Shown here in pieces: positions 54,329 through 64,000 of a stretch of DNA of 64,000 bases (its first letter is position 1; every line of letters starts with the position of its first letter). The notes under the pieces were generated by a model. That model was not told the DNA's origin. It saw only the letters and a program-made list of their open reading frames with translations, and searched no databases. A program made the position numbers and the translations under genes. The DNA comes from Mugil cephalus (Eukaryota; Chordata; Actinopteri; Mugiliformes; Mugilidae): contig NC_061781.1 in NCBI RefSeq assembly GCF_022458985.1, forward strand, positions 24,160,001 through 24,224,000. The letters run 5' to 3'.

Positions 54329-54850
54329 TAGGGCTGGGCGGTGTGACCAAAAATCTATATCACGGTATTTTTCAAAATTCTGAGTTTCAACTCGTTGAGG
54401 AATTGCAAATTAATGCAGTAGATTGACTAAGGATGGACTATTTTACTGTGATGATGAGTAAATATTATAGAATAATCCCACACTAGTAGTAAAACAGGTT
54501 TGCATGGCCGGGTGTTAACACTGCCTACTGATGTGGAAATCCAGATATCCTGGCCGGGGGCATATTTACAGCTCGGAGATGGAAAAAAAAAAGAAAGATG
54601 TTATGTTAAATGCTATGTTATATGGTTTCATTTTGACACATTTATTCATATTATTCACATTTATTCATATTTTTCTGATACTTCAGTCATTGGAGGTAAT
54701 GCAAGAACACAGAAAGTAATGAAACTATTGAGTTGTGGCAACACAACAAACCTTGTGAAACACCTCAGGTTGAACCACAACACAGAATACGTGGCATTTA
54801 TGATGTTGTGTTAGACTATTTACAATCTGTTTATAATCTACCTTAACACA
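54329..54850 (+). mobile_element. hAT fragment with BED-finger relic
   Basis: Begins TAGGGCTGGGCGGTGTGACC (54329), a typical left end of fish hAT elements. Near 54727-54790 the plus strand reads LLSCGNTTNLVKHLRLNHN, the second half of a BED zinc finger. No right end found. The paralogous flank after 60673 lacks it, so it arrived after that duplication. Confidence 0.65.
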
Positions 54851-55229
54851 AACTGGATACCTCGACTGCAGGTTTGTAACTTTCAGCTTTCTGTACTGTT
54901 CTTTATTTCCCCTGGCAACAGTAAACATAGATACTGTTACAGTCCACTCTGGAGTTTCAAAATAAAAGCATACATGGAACATCGTGGAATATTACATCTC
55001 CCTTGAACAAGAATTAAATAAATAAGCTGTGCTTATGCAAGTCACAAATAACAATAAATAACTTTCACAGTCTTTTGGAGTCCAGTGCATTAATTAACAG
55101 TATGCTGCTGTCATTTGTAAATAAATGTCTTATTCTTACAATGACTTTTTTTCAAAACACAAGCTAAAATTCATTCAAACACCATTCAGAAATGCAATAT
55201 TCAATTTTCACAGCAAGATGAGATCCATT
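54851..55229. other. Intergenic, nothing recognised
   Basis: AT-rich sequence; may be the remainder of the hAT element. No coding signal. Confidence 0.35.
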
Positions 55230-56930
55230 TTTTTTTTTTTTTCTTTTTGGCTCAATCACACGACCACATCTGGTACGATAAGGTCCAGAGCGATCTGGCT
55301 CACACACAGACACAGATTGTTGCTGGTCACTTTCTGCGTCTCGTCCAGCGTCATCCTCAGTGATCTCTGGCTGATTTGACACTTTTCAGGGTTCAGCTTC
55401 ATCCCTCGCTCCCTGGTCCTGCTGAGCATTGCTCTGAGGTTGTGGTCATGCTCCTCCTTTGTTTTTCCGGAAAACAACAATGTCTTCTATCCCAGCCACG
55501 CCCCTAAGGCCTTCATATGTTTCATCTCCTCTCCTCTCAGTCTCATATTGGGCTGATATAATGCCAAAAGGCAGACTGAGAAAACGGTATCTACCAAATG
55601 TAGTGTGAAATGTGGTGAGTAGTGATGACTCCTTACTTAACTAAATAGCCCAATAGCCAGATCTTGCATTTAAGATGCTGAAAATTCTGCCCCTGCTAAT
55701 TTGGATGTTACATCCCCAAGTGTAGGTAAACGGTAATGTGGCCTCATTATTGCCTTATTTAAAGGTCTTGGGTCTAGACATAGTCTTAGCTTGCCCGTCT
55801 TTGGTTTCTCACACACTACTAGGGCATTAGTGTGTAGGCTCTGTTACTTTAACGCCTTCCCACACCATGTTGTCTTACTCTGTTTTTAGTTGGCCCTTTA
55901 ATGCAAACTTTATTCTGCGTAGTGGGCAAACCACTGGTGCTACCTCTGGATTAATAGTGAAACTACATTCACCTGTGAATGTGCTGATGCCTTTAAAATC
56001 ATCTGCATACTCACTTAAGTTGTTGTCTGGCTGAGTGGTTCTCTCTTCTCTCTCACTGCTGACTTTAATAAGACCTAATGCTTTACATGTTCTGAAGCCT
56101 AGGGTGGGGGGCCATTACAGTTAACTACATAGACCTTCTGGATGGTTGACCACTCTTTATACCTTCGTTTTATGTTGCAGTAGCCTTTCACTTCAAGTGA
56201 GTGTCCCCCATAGCCTCTTAACCTATGATCTGGGGGTTTTAACTGTGTTTTGGGCATGAGGGTGGCAAAGGCAGGGATTATGCTCGCTGGAGGTCCAGTG
56301 TCCAGCTTGAACTTCAGCTGTCGGTTCTGTGGTCCCAGTCCGATGTCTGCGTATGCACTTTCCTCATCCTCTTCTTCTGCAGTAACAGTGTCCACATACA
56401 GTTCAGAATCGTAGTCCTCATCGACATCTTTAACGATGTGTACGTTCCTGTATTTCACTCTTTGTTTTACACACTCTTGCATAGTGGTTGAATTTCTTGC
56501 ACTTCATACATTGCTTTCCTTTAGCAGGGCACTCTGTGGTGTAGTTGCGGTTTTTCTCCACACATACAACAGTCTCTCTCCTGATTCTTCTGGTGGTCAT
56601 TTAGCTTGTTAGTGGCACTTTTCCTAGCGCCTGGTTTTCCCATGTTGTGGTTGACTGCATGCACTTGACATTCACTTGCAAAAGCCTTTAACTGTGCTTG
56701 TGATAGTTCATGGGAGCGCGCTGTATCTATTGCTTTCTCCAGTGTCCGCCCCGGTCCGTTGCTAAGCAACTTCTCTCAGACTCTAGGTGACTTGGTGGCG
56801 AACACTACACGGTCCCTGACCATTTCAACGCTGTTTGTGTAGCCACAGTCTTTAACAAGCAACTTCAACAAAATGTTGTCACAAAATGTTCAAAAGACTC
56901 ACTGCTTCCTAGGGTTGTGAACGATAAACC
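55230..56930 (-). mobile_element. Gypsy-type LTR retroelement, internal region only
   Basis: Fossil on the minus strand. From right to left: a gag-like part with a Cys-rich knuckle (about 56520-56770), an aspartic protease-like part with LDTG (about 56100-56480), and a reverse transcriptase part (about 55250-55490). Most of pol and both LTRs are missing; broken at several places. It separates the two subfamily B units. Confidence 0.75.
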
Positions 56931-57070
56931 AACGCGACCGGATATTCGGTTCATCAAGTAAGAGACACGGCTGCATCAGTAACAGCCTCCTCAATTGATA
57001 CGAATTAACAATTAATTCCTAGATGAATCGGTTATGGAGTCATGGATCGGGTATTGCGAGACCTTGAATC

Positions 57071-57467
57071 TGTCAAGGTTCCATGTCTGTCCATGTCATG
57101 TTGTGTTTCCTGTTTTATTTTGTCATGTTTCCTAGTTTCCTGTCTTGTGCCTCCTTGTCTCTTGATTGTTTATTGGTTTCACCTGCGTTGATTGTCCTCA
57201 TATGTATATATAGCCCTGCCTTCCCCTTTGTTCCTTGTCGCGTCGTTAATGTTACTCTAACGTCTCCACGCCATGTTCAATGTTTCCTTGTCCTTGTTCC
57301 ACGTTACCTTGCTGTGTTTGATGATTTCTTTTGTATTTTTGGTTTTCCTGCCGTGCGCAGCGCTTTTTGTTAATTATTAAATACCTTGTTGTTTTGGAGA
57401 TCCTGCCTCATCAATAGTCCTGCATCTGGGTCCCCACCTACAACCTCATCAACCCCCCTCCTTGACA
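57071..57467 (+). mobile_element. Solo LTR-like block, Gypsy-like
   Basis: Fossil. Opens TGTCAAGGTT and closes CTTGACA, with TTTCCTGTTTTATTTTG, TATATATAGCCC (TATA-like) and GTTAATTATTAAATA inside, as in 13279-13999. Flanks GAATC and GAAGC are similar but not identical. Full-looking length, no internal region. Confidence 0.65.
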
Positions 57468-57569
57468 GAAGCATTACACATGCGCCACGTCTCTAAAGCA
57501 ACACAAGAGCTGAGGCTGCCCACGAAACTCCGTAGCTGCCTAGCTGGTATTAGCATGAGTGATAAACAA

Positions 57570-57835
57570 AGGGGCGGCGCAGCGGTGGTTAGCGCTGATG
57601 CCTCCCAGCGAGAAGGTCCCTTTCTGGGTGGTTTGCATGTTCTCCCTGTGTCCGCGTGGGTTTTCTCCGGGTACTCCTGCTTCTTCCCACCTCCAAAGAC
57701 ATGCTTGTTGACTCGTTGGTGACTCTAAATTGACCCTAGGTGTGCCTGTGAGTGTGAATGGTTGTTTGTCTCTGTGTTAGCCCTGTGATAGACTGGAGAC
57801 CTGTCCAGGGTGTACCCCCCCATCCAACGATTCAG
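57570..57835 (+). repeat. tRNA-derived SINE-like fish repeat, copy 2
   Basis: GGTGGTTAGCGCTGATG (A-box-like) then GTTTGCATGTTCTCCCTGTG, CCAAAGACATGCTTG, GGTGACTCTAAAT and GACCTGTCCAGGGTGTACCC. Parallels 14540-14860. Confidence 0.7.
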
Positions 57836-58014
57836 CCAGACTTTACATTGACATGATTTTGTTGTTCTGTTTTTGTTTTTTTGTGCCAGGCACCCCTATG
57901 GCATCCTTAACAGATCCCTGAGCCACCGCAACTAACTAACAGTGGTTCCACCCTGAGCTCCTCCCATGTGTCCGAGCTCCTTACCCTAACTCTAGAGCTG
58001 AGCCTGACTACCCT

Positions 58015-58740
58015 ACGAAAGAAACTCATTTAGGCCGCTTGTTTTCGCAATCTTGTTGTTTCGGTCACTACCCAAATTCCATGACCATAGGTGAGGATTG
58101 GAACGTAGCTCGCCCACGTCAGATGGTATGACTGCAAAGTCAATTGCCAACCTATGACCTAGGCTGTCATGGTACCAAGAGCACAGATGAACAACCTTAT
58201 TTTTGAACATGGTGTTAGTTGTGGACAGACTGAGACTCGCAAAGAAGTCCAATAACTGAAGACCTCATGGTTCCAGATCAGATCATGACCTGCCGCCTCT
58301 CACTTGGAGCAACTCCAGCAAAAAAGAGCCTGCTGCCTGATCCACAATGCACTAGACCCTTAATGCTCCTCCTGGGCTGGTGGACCCACAAGGAGGCGAG
58401 TGCATGTCTCCAGTTTGGGCTGGACCTGGCCAGACCCCATTGGTGAAGGCTTGCCCTCAAGCCCCAGACACAGGCCTGGCTGCAGGGTGGGGCCCCAGTA
58501 ACCATGGTCTAGCTATATGGTCAACATAACTAGTCATGGCATCAGCCAAGGGGCTTGGATTCGACCAGATCTGGTCAGAGCTTTCCTTGCAAAGACCTCC
58601 CTTTCTGCCACCTTGACCACTGTGGGTGTGTAGGTGGTTAGAAGAACTTAGATATAGCCTTGACACAATCTGGTAAAGGGGTAAACTTTCCCTCTAATGT
58701 TACAGACAAGCCAGTATTGAGTATCTGGGTGAACACAAAA
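58015..58740 (-). mobile_element. LINE relic in the subfamily B duplicated unit (copy 2)
   Basis: Minus strand near 58110-58225: LSTTNTMFKNKVVHLCSW then SLGHRLAIDFAVIPSD, an APE endonuclease block. It jumps directly to HLWSWNLGSDRNNKIAKTSG near 58040-58095, which belongs near the element's end, so most of the reverse transcriptase was deleted. 58260-58740 repeats 52085-52550. Confidence 0.75.
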
Positions 58741-59704
58741 GAAAACGTTCAAATATTCAATAATTCAATAACTGAGAAATATTGTGCATTAGGAGGCACC
58801 TGAAACAAAATAGCACATTTCAAATGGCTGTACAGCACTATTACTGCCTTTTTTTGAATCTGCATTCTATGGGTTGCTCCTTTTCTCTTATTTTCTCAAC
58901 AGGAAAATAGTGCACAGTAGAATTGTCACATGGGATAATCTCAAACTATTTCTTACTCTTGCAACACCTTGCAGGAACTGCCATCTATGGAATTCCATGT
59001 TGGTTTAATTTTACAGTCCCTGTGAAAAATTACACATGTAGTCCCTTAATGATGTACTTTATGTCCCTTTGGACTTTGTCGGTTCATGTGACCATTCTCA
59101 GTGTAACAGAAGAACAAGATAAAAGTTCATCATATCAGTATCTGTGTTGAAGAAGTTTTCATACACTGATGCTGAGACCGTCTTCTGAACGTCTTCATTA
59201 GCTGCACAGATGTAAGTGTATTTGTTTAGTTCTCTACAAATTGCATTGCTGAAAGTGTTTCATGGTCACATTTTTCACTTCATGAAATTTAACATGTGAC
59301 TGTTTTGCTTTTCAGATTTTGCCTTTCTGTCATCTTGGTGAAAACCTGTCTTCATTTCTTCCTCATTCATTGAACTAATATGATGCTTTACTCACGGACA
59401 CACTGATAACTCTCCACTAGAAATGTTTCTTGTGCATTTATAACATGTTCTTTTCTTTCCTTGATTTGATTTACGTGTTTGTTTCAGAATGACTTAAAAT
59501 GTGTTAGTTGTGCAGAATACTGTCAGATTTATGTGTCTGAAATGTGCAGCGTAAATGAATGTTTTTTGTTAACAGCATGTTCAAAAAGGAAATTTTTTGA
59601 AGCCATTTTATTCCACAGTTTGGTCCTCATTTAATCTGTTTGGTAGCCGTCTTTCCCTCCAAAACTCTCACCTTTTTTTCTCGCAGCTCTGCTGTTTTCC
59701 GGAC
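58741..59704 (+). promoter_or_regulatory. 5' region of subfamily B gene, copy 2
   Basis: Parallels 52561-53313 with about 100 extra bases near 58775-58990. CTTAATGATG near 59045 and GATAAAAG at 59118-59125 are kept. The acceptor TTTTTTTCTCGCAG ends at 59686. Confidence 0.45.
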
Positions 59705-60673
59705 ATGACAAACAACAGTAGTGTGAATCCTTATTATTTTCAGTTCACAACGTTTGCAGACTATGGGGCCCTCAAATATCTCTTCTTCATTCTATGTCTG
59801 TTGTTTTACATGAGTATAATCTGTGCTAATGTTGGTATAATTACGATAGTCTACCAGGAGAAGTCTCTGCATCAGCCCATGTATATTTTCATCTGCTGTC
59901 TGTCTGTTAACGCTCTGTATGGCTCAGCCGCATTCTTTCCCAGGTTTCTGACAGATATTCTGTCTGACACTCATTGGATCTCACGTCCGAGTTGTTTCGT
60001 TCAGATGTATTTTATTTACCTGTATGTTTCATGTGATCTTAAATTTGTCTCCGCCATGGCCTATGACAGATATATTGCTATTTGCCAGCCTTTGCACTAT
60101 CACGCTAAAATGACACCTGGGATAGTACGAGGTCTGATAGTAGTTATTGTTGTCATGTCTATATGTCATTGTGTGGTTGGTGTCCTCTTTGTTGCTCGTT
60201 TAACTTTGTGTGGATACAAGCTGGAAAGGACTTTCTGCTCTAACTGGCCTGTGGTAAAGCTCACGTGTGGTAACAACATTAAGGATAACCAGATTTACGG
60301 TCAGGTATTTACAGTCCTGTCCCTTATCCCCCTGTTCTTTGTCATGTACACCTACCTGCGCATTCTGATTGTCTGCATGACAAGCTCCCGTGAATTCAGA
60401 TGGAAAGCGTTTCAAACCTGTCTGCCTCACACTACATCATTTTTGGCGATGATCTTCTCTCTCTTCTTTGAACAATCATATAGTCGTTATAAGACTGATG
60501 ACGCGAATCCAGCCATTGAAATTTTTTCATCTTTGTTATATGTGGCCCTTCCTCCCATTTTTAATCCTCTGATTTATGGACTAAAAATGCCACAAATCAG
60601 AGCAGTGATTGTTTTGAAGAGTGCGTCCTGCATTCGAACGCTAAAAGTCAACATGCACATTGTTAGCAGATGA
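59705..60673 (+). CDS. Olfactory receptor, subfamily B (322 aa)
   Basis: Tandem paralogue of the gene at 53314. AYDRYIAICQPLHYHAK after TM3, FCSNWPVVKLTC in EL2, KAFQTCLPH at TM6, NPLIYGLKM in TM7. It is one residue shorter, through a change in the TM5 start (QVFTVLSLIPLFF). The frame is open for 36 codons upstream of the chosen ATG, but that stretch contains the conserved splice acceptor and the paralogue has a stop there, so the start is 59705. Confidence 0.95.
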   Translation: MTNNSSVNPYYFQFTTFADYGALKYLFFILCLLFYMSIICANVGIITIVYQEKSLHQPMYIFICCLSVNALYGSAAFFPRFLTDILSDTHWISRPSCFVQMYFIYLYVSCDLKFVSAMAYDRYIAICQPLHYHAKMTPGIVRGLIVVIVVMSICHCVVGVLFVARLTLCGYKLERTFCSNWPVVKLTCGNNIKDNQIYGQVFTVLSLIPLFFVMYTYLRILIVCMTSSREFRWKAFQTCLPHTTSFLAMIFSLFFEQSYSRYKTDDANPAIEIFSSLLYVALPPIFNPLIYGLKMPQIRAVIVLKSASCIRTLKVNMHIVSR

Positions 60674-60919
60674 CAAGCTCTGTTTATTACTCTCAAATTA
60701 AGAAGACATACATACATCTAGAGAAGATAAAGAACCTTGCTGTTATGTTTTTGGCTGCACAAGTTAAAAAGGGTGATTTGTAGACATTTGAAAAGTTGTG
60801 TAAAATATTCCCCGCTTTTCAGACAAAAGTACAACACGCAAAAGTTAAATGTAACTGGAATTGCAAGATGAGGCTTTATTGCTTCATTGAATCTTTAAGC
60901 TGCACACGATTTTCTTTGC

Positions 60920-61111
60920 AAATTCTGCAAACCTGTGCGCCTCGCATTGCATAATTTCTCACATTTTCTGTCTCTCTTTTCTGTTAAAAGGAGTTGAGAA
61001 ATGTGCTTTATCTTTAACGTATTTGCTTATTCTTTCCATTAATAATCCTCTTGTTCATGGACTGAAATGGCCACAAATCAAAGCAATGTTCTTCTTGAAG
61101 GTTAAAAAGTA
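60920..61111 (+). pseudogene. Subfamily B olfactory receptor relic (TM6 to C-terminus)
   Basis: CTGCAAACCTGTGCGCCTCG corresponds to LQTCLPH; the segment near 61036-61100 reads NNPLVHGLKWPQIKAM then FFLKVKK and stop, like the end of the gene at 36505. TM6-EL3 between them is degenerate with stops. Confidence 0.75.
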
Positions 61112-61439
61112 ATAATTTTTTTTTTATTGTCTAACAACATAAAAAGAACTGCTCATGAAACATGACGAATAAACTACTGCTATTGATTATTTACTTTCTC
61201 CAAGTCCAGTTTCATTTCTTAAATGCTGAGAACCTTCACAAGACATGTTGTTATTAAGTGTTTGGTTGCATTTATTGTACGACTCCTCCAGTGTTAAATC
61301 CTCTTTATGTGATTTCTTTCACCAGTTTTCATTTGTTATTTATGAACAATGTAATGTGTAATGTGCCTATGATAATTACCTCAATAAACAATGGTACACA
61401 TTGTACTTCCCCTGTTTAACTATGTCACTGAAATATGTA

Positions 61440-61510
61440 GACAGTGTCTTGCCTCTCTTTTTCTGTGAACTCGTCACTAACTGGTTATGATACTGATGAA
61501 TCCCCGCCTA
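61440..61510 (+). pseudogene. Very short subfamily B OR relic
   Basis: TTTTTCTGTGAACTCGTCAC with the following GGTTATGATACTGATGAATCC resembles the FFCELSLARYETVKMSP region of the gene at 36505. About 70 bases; low information. Confidence 0.4.
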
Positions 61511-62694
61511 AATAAATAAATAAATAAATAACTAAACCTACACAGGACTCTGGAACAAATCTAATCTTTGACCTTCTGTTATTCACAAAATAATTTGCAT
61601 AATCAATCTAATAATATGTTAAATGTATTTATTCTAAGAGCAGACAGATGACAACAACACTTTGACTCCAACCCACGGTGCAAATTCAACAAACAAATCA
61701 AACAAACCTTCAGCAGACAGGAGGGCGTTTGTCCTGCAAGAAGATGACAAGGGACATTAACCCCCGGTGACATCACTCATACATTTTACTGAACAATACC
61801 AGTGTCACTGCACCAAACAAATTCAAAAATGGTCAAAGAGGAGCTGAGGTGAACAGGTGACGTCTGGACAGACAGAAAGCAGCTTCTGAGAACATCCATC
61901 TGTCTCTCAAATCAGCCATGTGCCCTGAAATATTCATGAAGCTAATCCTTCATGGGGCGAGGAGCCGTATTTGGTAACTTCAACACATTTTTAAATTGCA
62001 TCCCTGTGCCGCTCAGTGACGTTTAGAAGCATCACCCAGCCAGAGACGATCAAGGAAACATCAAAACAGAACTGAAGTGGCCTAATGTTGTCTAATGAGA
62101 CAATGTGTACGTTGACAAGTGACAATTAATGGTCTAAAATACGTGTTTACATCTGCTCACCACTAAAGGGCAAGGAATCATATATGGTAAATCCATTAAT
62201 CTGGATTTTCTACATGAAAAGTGTCATGCAATGTAGAAAAAAATATGGGTTTGACATTTTGAAGGTTAATAAATGTGGCTCAATAGTTTCGGTGAAAACA
62301 CAGTGGTTGTGGTCTGCATCGTCCCGGTATAGGCCAAATGTCTGACTGGAAGTTATGAGTGATAAAAGAAAAGGACGTCGAAATCAACACTTATTTATAA
62401 ATTACTGTACAAAGCAAATGTGTGGGAGACAATCAAAAGAGTCCAACCTAGTGTGATGGACATTATCTACATTGTTGTCTTCCTCCCAGTGTAATAAATA
62501 GTTGACCTTGTCCATGAGCAAATCCCTTTTATTTAGAGACTAATTTAGAGACAGTGCAACAGCCTAAAATAAAAACAACATGCTTGTGCTGTCATCTAGT
62601 GGTGTGTTGTTGCTTCTGCAATTTGAACATGTAGCTGAAGCACTAAATAGACCTGAGAAAAACCAAGTGAACAATGAGCAGGAAACAGAAAGGT
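61511..62694. other. Gene-free DNA after the cluster
   Basis: A short (AAAT)n run lies at 61512-61533. No OR similarity, coding signal or named repeat was seen. Confidence 0.4.
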
Positions 62695-62985
62695 GTCAGT
62701 TTGTGAGTACAGAAGCTTCTTCCTGCCTGATTAGTTTCTCCTCTCATTAGTTTCACCTTTGTCTCGCCAACCTCAAGCTGCATGTGTTGTTACCCTGTTG
62801 GTGTTTTCTTGGAGTTCTTGGGTTTAGTTGTTTTGAAAGAACTTGTTCTTTCGGATTTATCTTTTGAAAACCCTGCAGTCCCTTCAGCACCTTTTGTTCA
62901 CAAATCTGTAGGTGTACATTAAAGGTATTTTGTTTCTCCTCCCCTTGTGCCCTGCGTCTGGATTCACCACACGCTCAACGTGACA
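62695..62985 (+). mobile_element. Possible solo LTR fragment
   Basis: Fossil candidate. TGTCAGTTTG at the left and AACGTGACA at the right, with TGCCCTGCGTCTGG near the end as in the other LTR-like blocks. No clear target duplication. Confidence 0.4.
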
Positions 62986-64000
62986 GGACTGAGCTTTAAG
63001 TGTAAACGTCCTATGGGATTCTGGCCATGATGCAAGTTCTACCATCTGATATTATCTTCTAATTAAATAAAAGAAAACCCTTTGAATTACATTTTTTTAA
63101 CAACACTTATTTAACCTTTGTGTCAAACATAACTCACAGATTTTTGAGTAGTGGGTTATCCAAAGAAAATTCTGAACATGTAATTAAAATTTCAGTTAAT
63201 TTTGATGCTTTTCTTTATTTATGTGCACCACTTGTTGCTATACACCACTTTTTACCTCTGACATAATTTAGTTTGAATGGTGGCCATGTTGGCACTAACT
63301 GCTCAGTTCAATAGAAATGGACAGAAGTGAAATCTGCTGGACTGCAGCCTCATGTCTCACCACTAGGTGGCAGCAGTGTGTGTGTGTAAATTCACTACGC
63401 TAGACCAAACATGAACTAATGTTGCAGAGGCGCACGCCTCAACACAAAGCACATACCTGGTTCTACAACATAGATTATCGAAGTTAAAACATTTAGATTT
63501 CAACCAAATGATGGTATTTTTTTTTTTGTTGTTTTGACTCTTAGAAGTGCTACCTGTTCATGTGTACAGTAGTGACCTCTTAACATAATTAAACAAACTC
63601 ACATCTCCTGGACTGAATGTCTGTCTATGAGCATCATTGCTATTTGCAAGTGAATCCTTCCATAAATCCATAAATTCAAGAATTGTCAATGAAGTGGAGA
63701 GTGACTCCTTTTCAGAGAAAGCCTCAAAATTATTATTTTACTATCTGCAGTTTTCTGTTTTCTCAAGATCTTGAGTTATGTATTTATCTCGTTATCTCGG
63801 GAAAATAAAGTTTTGTTTTTGCGAGATCTCCAGAAACTTTACTGTTATCTTGCAAACATTAAAGCACAAAACGAACGGCTCACCTTATAGTATTAATTAT
63901 ATTAGGCTATTATTATTATTATTACCATTATTAGTGCATTATGTTAAGAGCATCCATCAGTCGGCAGGGCAGGTCACGTACTACAGAACTTTCTTGAAAA
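62986..64000. other. Gene-free DNA to the window end
   Basis: 63765-63840 contains a small palindrome-like stretch (ATCTCGTTATCTCGGG with GCGAGATCTC). 63913-63940 is an ATT run. Nothing else recognised. Confidence 0.35.

Noticed and set aside
59597-59704. A 36-residue N-terminal extension of the last OR
   Set aside because: It spans a TTTTTTTCTCGCAG acceptor, and the paralogue at 53314 lacks the same open extension.

Overview
The window is vertebrate nuclear DNA, most likely from a teleost fish. The evidence is: intronless olfactory receptor (OR) coding exons of fish type (MSYDRYVSIC and MAYDRYIAIC signatures at the TM3 end), AT-rich intergenic DNA, and a dense mix of fish-type transposon remnants (Tc1, hAT with BED fingers, L2/Rex-like LINEs, Gypsy-like LTRs, DIRS). 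No bacterial, plasmid or CRISPR features are visible. It is a tandem olfactory receptor cluster and I see no genes of any other kind.

I count 13 intact OR coding exons, two longer pseudogenes (one frameshifted, one truncated) and six short OR relics. Twelve intact genes lie on the plus strand; only the gene at 40867-41787 is on the minus strand. Two subfamilies are present. Subfamily A (about 306-313 aa, SYDRYVSICKPL, KAAQTCLPHL, NPxIY) fills 0.8-34 kb and returns at 40-50 kb. Subfamily B (315-323 aa, AYDRYIAICQPL, YHSK) sits at 36.5, 53.3 and 59.7 kb, with decayed relics at 20.4, 37.6, 60.9 and 61.4 kb.

The layout is a stack of segmental duplications. 0-3.8 kb repeats at 10.4-14.1 kb (two genes, each behind a Tc1 relic). 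8.4-9.9 kb repeats at 17.3-18.9 kb, and both copies carry the same BED-finger hAT relic. 22.0-34.1 kb is a run of four near-identical subfamily A units. 7.1-8.7 kb repeats inverted at 40.6-42.05 kb. 52.0-54.3 kb repeats at 58.2-60.7 kb. The DNA between units is mainly transposon debris, including nested insertions. 61.5-64 kb has no OR and may be the cluster edge.

The most informative signals beyond the genes are two. A short motif block (CTCCAGAG-like, then TTAATGAG, then CAGTCTGATAAAA) recurs upstream of every subfamily A gene and looks like an OR promoter (O/E-like, homeodomain and TATA-like sites). A predicted 73-76 bp intron in the 5' leader of the 22-50 kb genes has a GT donor in every gene except the decayed copies. 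Each receptor is expected to act as an odorant-sensing GPCR in the cilia of olfactory neurons; none forms an operon, and each would be transcribed from its own promoter. I found no clearly undescribed biological system.
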